DNA from: an uncultured bacterium
GTDB taxonomy: Bacteria; Bacillota; Clostridia; Oscillospirales; Oscillospiraceae
DNA: 6,995 nt
Assembly (NCBI GenBank): GCA_905215425.1
Contig: CAJMQD010000046.1
Span: 1-6,995 of the forward strand
Direction: 5' to 3'
Shown here: positions 1-3,962 of the stretch, one piece after another
Numbering within the stretch: position 1 is the first letter of the stretch
Layout of the letters: every line of letters starts with the position of its first letter
Translations under genes and position numbers: made by a program
Notes under the pieces: model-generated
Database searches by the model: none
Told to the model about the DNA's origin: nothing
Seen by the model: only the letters and a program-made list of their open reading frames with translations

Positions 1-1
1 G

Positions 2-1009
2 CTGGGGGAGAAGTTCGAGGAGGGCATCCTGGCCATGGGCTCCCTGGCCCTGTCCATGGTGGGTATCATCTGCCTGGCCCCGGTGCTGGCCCGTCTGCTG
101 AGCCCTGTGGTGGTCCCGTTTTATCAGTTCTTGGGCGCGGACCCGGCCATGTTCGCGGGAACCATTCTGGCCAATGATATGGGCGGTGCGCCCCTGGCCC
201 AGGAGCTGGCCCTCACCAAGCAGGCCGGACAGTTCGGCGGGCTGATCGTAGGCTCTATGCTGGGGCCCACCATCGTGTTCACCATCCCCGTGGGGCTGGG
301 CATCATCCGCGCGGAGGACCGCAGGTATCTGGCTACCGGCGTGCTGGCGGGCGTGGTGGCCGTCCCGGTGGGCAGCTTTGTGGGCGGCCTGGTGGCGGGC
401 TTCCCGGTGGGGATGGTGCTGCGCAACCTGATCCCCATCGTTCTCTTCGCGGCGCTCATCGCCCTGGGCCTCTGGCTGATCCCCAATGGAATGGTCAAGG
501 GCTTTCAGGTTTTCGGCAAGATCATCGTCATCATCATCACCATCGGGCTGGCCGCCGCCATCATCCAGAAGCTCACCCCCCTCACCATTATCCCGGGCAT
601 GAACCCCATCGAAGAGGGCGTCGCCATCGTGGGCGATATCGCAGTGGTGCTGGCGGGCGCGTTTCCCCTGGTCTTCGTCATCACCAAGGTGTTTCAGAAG
701 CCCCTGCTCAAGCTGGGGCGGCTGCTGGGTATGAACGATGTGGCGGCCGCCGGAATGGTGGCGACCCTGGCCAACAACATCCCCATGTTCGGTATGATGG
801 CCGATATGGACAAGCGGGGCAAGGTCATCAATGTGGCCTTCGCCGTGTCCGCGGCTTTTGTCTTCGGAGACCATTTGGGCTTTACCGCCGGGTTTGATTC
901 CACCATGATCTTTCCCATGATCGTGGGCAAGCTGGTGGGCGGCGTCGGCGGTGTGATCGTGGCCATGCTCCTCACAGGCAAGGACGGCCGGGAGGAACGG
1001 AATGGATAA
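2..1009 (+). CDS. eutH: Ethanolamine permease EutH (5'-partial)
   Basis: EutH is an integral inner-membrane protein that takes up ethanolamine, the substrate of the ethanolamine ammonia-lyase microcompartment. The frame is open from the first complete codon at position 2, so the true start lies upstream. About 335 residues are visible; family members are usually about 360-410, so only the N-terminus is missing. The protein is almost entirely hydrophobic segments separated by short loops. Family-typical stretches are visible: FAGTILANDMGGAPLAQEL near the N-terminal third, GMVATLANNIPMFGMM and FVFGDHLGFTAGFD near the C-terminus. These ANDMGG and ANNIPM-type broken-helix motifs are recognisable EutH hallmarks. 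The stop overlaps the eutQ start by eight bases, indicating one operon with translational coupling. The order eutH then eutQ at the operon end matches Firmicutes eut clusters. A methionine at 35 is internal and not the start. Confidence 0.95.
   Translation: MGEKFEEGILAMGSLALSMVGIICLAPVLARLLSPVVVPFYQFLGADPAMFAGTILANDMGGAPLAQELALTKQAGQFGGLIVGSMLGPTIVFTIPVGLGIIRAEDRRYLATGVLAGVVAVPVGSFVGGLVAGFPVGMVLRNLIPIVLFAALIALGLWLIPNGMVKGFQVFGKIIVIIITIGLAAAIIQKLTPLTIIPGMNPIEEGVAIVGDIAVVLAGAFPLVFVITKVFQKPLLKLGRLLGMNDVAAAGMVATLANNIPMFGMMADMDKRGKVINVAFAVSAAFVFGDHLGFTAGFDSTMIFPMIVGKLVGGVGGVIVAMLLTGKDGREERNG
991..995 (+). promoter_or_regulatory. Ribosome binding site of eutQ
   Basis: GGAGG lies six bases before the ATG at 1002 and inside the 3' end of eutH. 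It fixes the eutQ start at 1002 rather than at a downstream ATG and supports coupled translation of eutH and eutQ. Confidence 0.75.
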
Positions 1010-1427
1010 GAATGCATTGGAGGCGCTGGTGCGCCAGGTGCTACTGGAAAAGCTGGGCGGGGGCGCCCACGGCGTGCGTGCCGTCCGGGTACCCGACCTG
1101 CCGGTCTCCGAGGAGCATCGCATGGACACGGGCGACCCCCGCCACCGGGTCTATACCCGGGATCTGTTTTCCCTCCAGGAGAGCCCGCGCCTGGGGGCGG
1201 GCATCATGGAGATGACCGACACCACGTTCCCCTGGACCCTGCGCTACGACGAGATGGACTACGTGATCAGCGGAAGACTGGACGTGCTCATCGGCGGAGA
1301 ACGCGTCAGCGCCGGTCCGGGCGAGGTGATCTATATCCCCAAGGACAGCTCCATCCAGTTTTCCGTCACGGGCCATGCCCGATTCCTGTACTTCGTCTAC
1401 CCCGCCAACTGGCAGGAACAGGCGTAG
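1002..1427 (+). CDS. eutQ: Ethanolamine utilisation protein EutQ, short cupin form
   Basis: This 141-residue protein has the EutQ cupin fold. Residues about 48-137 hold the beta-rich core, with the family-like stretches DTTFPWTLRYDEMDYVISG (73-91) and AGPGEVIYIPKDSSIQFS (104-121). Classical cupin histidine metal ligands are absent, as is known for EutQ. It is much shorter than enterobacterial EutQ (about 230 residues) but fits the Firmicutes form. Residues 1-18 (MDKNALEALVRQVLLEKL) form an amphipathic helix followed by a Gly-rich linker, which closely resembles microcompartment encapsulation peptides such as those on EutC and PduP. EutQ acts with the ethanolamine microcompartment, and acetate kinase activity has been reported for the Salmonella protein; whether this short form has it is unknown. 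It overlaps eutH by eight bases and has a GGAGG at 991-995, so the start is well supported. Confidence 0.93.
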   Translation: MDKNALEALVRQVLLEKLGGGAHGVRAVRVPDLPVSEEHRMDTGDPRHRVYTRDLFSLQESPRLGAGIMEMTDTTFPWTLRYDEMDYVISGRLDVLIGGERVSAGPGEVIYIPKDSSIQFSVTGHARFLYFVYPANWQEQA

Positions 1428-1451
1428 CACAGCACAGAAAGGAAGCGCCCT

Positions 1452-1586
1452 ATGCCAAAGGACAGCCAGCCCGACAACAAGACGGCACGAAGAAAGAAGT
1501 GCAACGGGCAGACCCCGCTGACCCGGGAGAACCAGAACCAGAATCCCAATGCAAAGAAGCAGTCGCTGCCCAATAACGATGTGTGA
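1452..1586 (+). CDS. Small basic hydrophilic protein, 44 aa, unknown function
   Basis: A 44-residue ORF starts 25 bases after the eutQ stop. It is preceded by AAGGAAG at 1439-1445, six bases from the ATG. The product is almost free of hydrophobic residues and rich in Lys, Arg, Asn, Gln and Pro, beginning MPKDSQPDNKTARRKKCNG and ending KKQSLPNNDV. No domain, signal peptide or membrane segment is visible, and it is probably disordered. Such composition is seen in minor spore-core proteins and in other short disordered clostridial proteins, but I do not recognise a named family. Its stop overlaps the RBS of the next small ORF, which suggests that the two are translated together and perhaps co-transcribed with eutQ. 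It could be spurious, but the RBS, spacing and paired arrangement favour a real gene. Confidence 0.55.
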   Translation: MPKDSQPDNKTARRKKCNGQTPLTRENQNQNPNAKKQSLPNNDV

Positions 1587-1595
1587 GGTGCCCCT

Positions 1596-1727
1596 ATGGC
1601 AAAGCAAGGCATGAAGCGTCCCGAGCGCACCCATGAAAAGCCCCGGAACGAAGCGCCCCCCGTGCCGGAGCTCCAGGGCAGGCCCAAAACCGCCAAGGAA
1701 AAGGCCAAGCCCGTCACCGAGCGGTAA
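1596..1727 (+). CDS. Small Lys/Pro-rich protein, 43 aa, unknown function
   Basis: This 43-residue ORF begins MAKQGMKRPERTHEKPRN, has a proline-rich middle (APPVPELQGRPK) and ends with a basic KTAKEKAKPVTER tail. A GAGGTG at 1585-1590 that overlaps the stop of the preceding small ORF serves as RBS, five bases before the ATG. The protein is very hydrophilic, has no cysteine, signal peptide or membrane segment, and is likely unstructured. The regular MAKQGMKRP start and the PVPELQG core look like a conserved short protein rather than chance coding, but I cannot name the family. The tandem arrangement with the previous ORF suggests a bicistronic pair. Function is unknown; a nucleic-acid-binding or spore-core role would fit the composition but is only a guess. 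Confidence 0.6.
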   Translation: MAKQGMKRPERTHEKPRNEAPPVPELQGRPKTAKEKAKPVTER

Positions 1728-1745
1728 GCGTACGCACCGGGCGCC

Positions 1746-1782
1746 GCCCCCGTCTCGCGCGTGAGTCGCGGGGGATGGGGGC
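1746..1782 (+). terminator. Possible GC-rich hairpin after the small ORF pair
   Basis: GCCCCC at 1746-1751 can pair with GGGGGC at 1777-1782, with a few further imperfect pairs inside. There is no T-run afterwards, so this is at best a weak or factor-dependent transcription end between the eut-linked genes and the downstream OB-fold gene. The rest of 1728-1879 shows nothing else that I can identify. Confidence 0.25.
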
Positions 1783-1869
1783 GGATTTGTGCCGGGGTGG
1801 GCCCGGAGCGCGGCATAGCCGCGGACATGCCCGCATATACATGCCACAGTGAACAAAAAAGCAATGCAC

Positions 1870-1874
1870 AGGAG
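1870..1874 (+). promoter_or_regulatory. Ribosome binding site of the tandem OB-fold gene
   Basis: AGGAG lies five bases before the ATG at 1880. A second in-frame ATG at 1886 would be 11 bases away, so 1880 is the better start. Confidence 0.6.
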
Positions 1875-1879
1875 CGTGG

Positions 1880-2506
1880 ATGGATATGCAAACTGGCTGG
1901 AATGAGAACCGGGCGCTGCTGCGGGGCGTGGCGGCGGCGGCGCCCACCCTTTCCCATGAGAATCACGGCGTGGCTTACGAGACCTTTCCGCTTTCGGTGC
2001 TGCGGCTCTCCGGCTCGGAGGACCGGGTAAACGTCATCGCGGCCCGGCCGCTGCTGGAGCAATGTCCCGTGGCGGCCGGCACACCGCTGGAGGTGGAGGG
2101 GGAAGTGCGCTCCTTCAACAATAAGAGCGGCCGGGGCAGCCGGCTGGTCATCACTCTGTATGCCCGCTCCCTGCGGAAGGGCGGGGGGGAGCCAGCCAAC
2201 GATCTGGTGCTGGCGGGGGTGCTGTGCAAGCCGCCGGTCTTCCGCCGCACCCCGCTGGGACGGGAGATCTGCGATTTGATGCTGGCGGTCAACCGCCGCT
2301 ATGGCCGGGCGGACTATCTGCCCTGCATCGCCTGGGGCGGGCTGGCCCAGCGCTGCGCCGGGCTGGAGGTGGGGGACGGGGTGCGCCTTGCCGGACGGCT
2401 GCAGAGCCGCTCCTACACCAAGGTTGAGGACGGTGTCAGTCAGCAGCGGGTGGCCTACGAGGTGTCCGTGATGAAGCTGGAGCCGGTGGAGTTGGGGGAT
2501 ACATAG
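1880..2506 (+). CDS. Single-stranded DNA-binding (SSB)-like protein with two OB folds
   Basis: This 208-residue cytosolic protein appears to contain two tandem OB folds of SSB/PriB type. The second (about residues 108-203) is clear: DLVLAGVLCKPPVFRRTPLGREICDL..AVNRR, then YLPCIAWGGLAQ, then GDGVRLAGRLQSRSYTK. This matches the SSB pattern of a G-x-L-strand, a T-P-x-G turn, an x-V-x-R strand, a W-G-x-x-A segment and a GRLQ-R-Y-K strand. The first (about 10-98) is a diverged copy in which GEVRSFNNKSG sits where the second has GRLQSRSYTK. The acidic SSB tail ending in DIPF is absent; the protein ends EPVELGDT. It probably binds single-stranded DNA, but partners of the SSB tail would not be recruited in the usual way. 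It is a stand-alone gene here and not next to rpsF or rpsR, so it is not the housekeeping ssb. Function beyond ssDNA binding is inferred. Confidence 0.8.
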   Translation: MDMQTGWNENRALLRGVAAAAPTLSHENHGVAYETFPLSVLRLSGSEDRVNVIAARPLLEQCPVAAGTPLEVEGEVRSFNNKSGRGSRLVITLYARSLRKGGGEPANDLVLAGVLCKPPVFRRTPLGREICDLMLAVNRRYGRADYLPCIAWGGLAQRCAGLEVGDGVRLAGRLQSRSYTKVEDGVSQQRVAYEVSVMKLEPVELGDT

Positions 2507-2532
2507 CCGGTAATCCCTGCCGGAGGGTTCCA

Positions 2533-2548
2533 CGGACTTGTATGTCCG
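2533..2548 (+). terminator. Weak hairpin after the OB-fold gene
   Basis: CGGAC (2533-2537) and GTCCG (2544-2548) form a five-base-pair stem with a six-base loop, followed by a short pyrimidine-rich stretch. The stem is short and there is no clean T-run, so a terminator role is doubtful. Confidence 0.2.
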
Positions 2549-2597
2549 ACCTGTTTCCGTTACAAGGAAGGAATTGGAGCACAGGGGGGAAACGATC

Positions 2598-2669
2598 ATG
2601 AGACATGCGGGAAGAAGCATCCTGCTGGCCCTGGCGCTGTCCCGCCTTTCTGCCGCCGCATTCTTCTGA
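2598..2669 (+). CDS. Possible 23-aa hydrophobic leader-like peptide
   Basis: A short ORF encodes MRHAGRSILLALALSRLSAAAFF. It has a basic N-terminus and a hydrophobic core like a small membrane or signal-type peptide. An AGGGGGG purine run at 2583-2589 lies eight bases upstream. It ends 52 bases before the deacetylase start. It may be a real micropeptide, the decayed start of a lost secreted protein, or chance. No function can be assigned. Confidence 0.25.
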   Translation: MRHAGRSILLALALSRLSAAAFF

Positions 2670-2708
2670 ACCGGCCTTGTCTTTCATAAGATGGAGCAAA
2701 CGAAGTTT

Positions 2709-2714
2709 AGGAGG
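2709..2714 (+). promoter_or_regulatory. Ribosome binding site of the deacetylase gene
   Basis: A perfect AGGAGG lies seven bases before the ATG at 2722. It decides the start: an in-frame upstream ATG at 2605 has no RBS and would put 39 non-family residues before the signal-anchor segment. Confidence 0.85.
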
Positions 2715-2721
2715 TCCAGCT

Positions 2722-3315
2722 ATGAAAGTGTTCCTGCTCCAGCGAAAGCGCCTGACCGCCCTGGCCTGCGCCCTGGCGGCGGCGGCCATGTTCTATGTGG
2801 TCAATTATCCTGCGGCGGTCAGCGCCTATGCCACCGACCGGCAACTGCCCATCTACTGCGTCCAGCGGGATCAGAAGATGCTCTCCATCTCCTTTGACGC
2901 AGCCTGGGGCAATGAGGATACCCAGCAGCTTATCGACATCCTGGGCAAGTATAACGTCAAGGCAACGTTTTTTGTGGTAGGCTCGTGGGTGGATAAATAC
3001 CCCGAATCGGTCAAGGCGCTCCATGATGCCGGGCACGAGGTGATGAACCACTCCAACGATCACGCCCATATGTCGCAGCTCTCCAAAGAGGAGATCATTG
3101 CCGATGTGGAGGCCTGCAACGACAAGATCGAGGCGGTGACCGGCGTGCGTCCCACCCTGATCCGGCCGCCTTATGGAGAGTATGACAATAACGTGATCAC
3201 TGCGATCCGCTCCATCGGCATGGAGCCCATACAGTGGGATGTGGATGTATCCCAAACAGCTTCAAGCGCTTGGTACACAACCGTTTGCTGGAAGATTTCC
3301 GCAGGGCAGATTTGA
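2722..3315 (+). CDS. pdaB: PdaB-like polysaccharide deacetylase, 3'-truncated (probable pseudogene)
   Basis: The product belongs to carbohydrate esterase family 4, closest by eye to the sporulation deacetylase PdaB, which is thought to act on spore cortex or cell-wall glycans outside the membrane. Residues about 9-35 form an N-terminal signal-anchor. The NodB domain starts near residue 50: SFDAAWGN carries the catalytic Asp59 (with Ala for the second Asp, common in this subgroup), HSNDH (His110, His114) is the metal site, and RPPYGEYDN (148-156) is motif 3. Motif 4 begins as QWDVD (171-175), where family members continue with SLDWK, but here the sequence changes at about position 3247 into an unrelated 22-residue tail. 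Motif 5 with its catalytic His and about 55-60 residues are missing, so the 197-residue product should be inactive. The break coincides with a fall in GC content. The start is set by AGGAGG at 2709-2714. Confidence 0.85.
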   Translation: MKVFLLQRKRLTALACALAAAAMFYVVNYPAAVSAYATDRQLPIYCVQRDQKMLSISFDAAWGNEDTQQLIDILGKYNVKATFFVVGSWVDKYPESVKALHDAGHEVMNHSNDHAHMSQLSKEEIIADVEACNDKIEAVTGVRPTLIRPPYGEYDNNVITAIRSIGMEPIQWDVDVSQTASSAWYTTVCWKISAGQI

Positions 3316-3518
3316 ATTATGCCTTCCGCTCATCTTCGACCGTCCCTATCATTTGCCTGCTAAATACCGTTAAAAGATGTTTCCCTGGCCTTTCATAGAG
3401 GTCAAGTAGAATAAGTTTCGTAAAAATAGAAAGAGAAATGCCTTGGCATTGCTTACTACGATATGTAGCCAGTGGAGCATATGCAAACCCTCGCTGTCGT
3501 CGATATGAACATTGGATT
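3247..3518. other. AT-richer stretch after the deacetylase breakpoint, no assignable gene
   Basis: From about 3247 the sequence no longer encodes deacetylase and is visibly richer in A and T than the eut and deacetylase genes. A 48-codon plus-strand frame (3252-3398, stop at 3396) reads like a protein fragment with a charged stretch FKRLVHNRLLEDFRRAD, but has no start or RBS of its own. The opposite strand also has an open frame over 3317-3559 without a recognisable product. I see this as debris of an insertion or deletion. No tRNA or recognisable insertion-sequence end is visible in it. Confidence 0.4.
3437..3450 (-). terminator. Possible terminator after the IreB-like gene
   Basis: AATGCC and GGCATT form a six-base-pair stem around a two-base loop. 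Read on the minus strand it is followed by a T-rich run (TTTCTCTTTCTATTTTT). It lies about 70 bases downstream of the IreB-like stop codon. The loop is too small for an ideal hairpin, so confidence is low. Confidence 0.3.
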
Positions 3519-3719
3519 TTATTTGAGCAGCTTCTCAGTATAATGCTGCACCTTCTCACGGCTGAATTGCTTTATTATATTTCTCGCGTCGCCTGTGCGG
3601 GTGATAAAGGACTCATTGCCGGTTTTGAGATATCCATACAGTTGGGCGTATGGATCATACCCAGCGGCCTGAATGGATGCGACGATGTGTGCGAATATGC
3701 TTTCAATCGGTGTATCCAT
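3519..3719 (-). CDS. IreB (UPF0297)-family short paralogue
   Basis: This 66-residue protein aligns by eye with the core of IreB, the small regulatory phosphoprotein of the Firmicutes Ser/Thr kinase (IreK/PrkC) pathway. Family proteins read like [28 protein letters not shown]..RDE; here residues 20-51 give GYDPYAQLYGYLKTGNESFIT..GDARNIIKQ, followed by REKVQHYTEKLL. The match includes the G-Y-x-P, GYL-x-x-G, the short acidic-aromatic turn and the ARN-I motif. IreB is about 85-90 residues; this copy lacks much of the N-terminal segment that carries the phosphorylated threonines, though Thr3 remains. Canonical ireB sits beside ruvX, but this gene stands alone between a scarred deacetylase gene and a terminator. 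AGGA at 3727-3730 (minus strand) lies seven bases before the ATG. Role unknown; an accessory regulator or degenerate paralogue is inferred. Confidence 0.7.
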   Translation of the reverse strand: MDTPIESIFAHIVASIQAAGYDPYAQLYGYLKTGNESFITRTGDARNIIKQFSREKVQHYTEKLLK

Positions 3720-3752
3720 TTACACATCCTAACCCTCCCTCTATTCTGATAA

Positions 3753-3769
3753 AATCATACCATATGATT
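3753..3769. promoter_or_regulatory. Operator-like palindrome over the -10 box
   Basis: AATCATA, three bases, TATGATT is a perfect seven-base-pair inverted repeat that covers the probable -10 element of the IreB-like gene. This placement is typical of a repressor operator, but no cognate regulator is visible in the window. Confidence 0.35.
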
Positions 3770-3782
3770 GCTTTAGAATCCA
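3754..3782 (-). promoter_or_regulatory. Candidate promoter of the IreB-like gene
   Basis: On the minus strand a TATGAT -10 box (3759 to 3754) has a weak TGGATT (3782 to 3777) 17 bases upstream. The predicted transcript would start about 28 bases before the ATG at 3719, leaving room for the RBS. The -35 box is poor. Confidence 0.35.
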
Positions 3783-3862
3783 GACCGTGCAGAGAATGCC
3801 ACATAAAAATAATGGCTGCCGACGGGGATCCTCTAAACAGGTATGGTAGCGGAAAAAGAAAT

Positions 3863-3891
3863 GGTGTAACCCCGACTCTCGGAGTTACACC
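3863..3891 (-). terminator. Strong intrinsic terminator of the SLH-protein gene, probably bidirectional
   Basis: GGTGTAACCCCGA (3863-3875) pairs with TCGGAGTTACACC (3879-3891) over 13 positions with one mismatch and a three-base loop. On the minus strand the stem is followed by ATTTCTTTTTCC, a good T-run, about 72 bases after the stop of the SLH-protein gene. On the plus strand GTTTTCTTG follows, so it may also stop leftward-region transcripts. Confidence 0.85.
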
Positions 3892-3962
3892 GTTTTCTTG
3901 ATGGAACGCTATCTTTCCCTTTCAAGCAGAATCATTCGCGTTGGCCATACAGGATTTATGTA

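Noticed and set aside
1041..1856. Minus-strand 271-codon open frame opposite eutQ and the small ORFs
   Set aside because: Antisense of a confident eutQ gene; no RBS and no domain pattern.
1397..2620. Very long minus-strand open frame (407 codons) over the small ORFs and the OB-fold gene
   Set aside because: It lies opposite a clear coding gene in GC-rich DNA, where long antisense frames arise by chance. Its translation is low in recognisable structure, rich in repeated His/Leu/Pro/Arg, and has no RBS or family motif.
2685..2692. CATAAGAT as a sporulation sigma-E-like -10 box for the deacetylase gene
   Set aside because: It matches six of eight -10 positions and is well placed, but no matching -35 is seen at the right distance, so it is not listed as a feature.
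3317..3559. Minus-strand 80-codon frame downstream of the IreB-like gene
   Set aside because: It overlaps the IreB-like 3' end in another frame, has no RBS, and its Cys/Arg/Ser-rich start looks like chance translation. A real fragment cannot be fully excluded.
3438..3749. Plus-strand 103-codon frame opposite the IreB-like gene
   Set aside because: No RBS, no family resemblance, and the other strand holds a recognisable IreB-like product.
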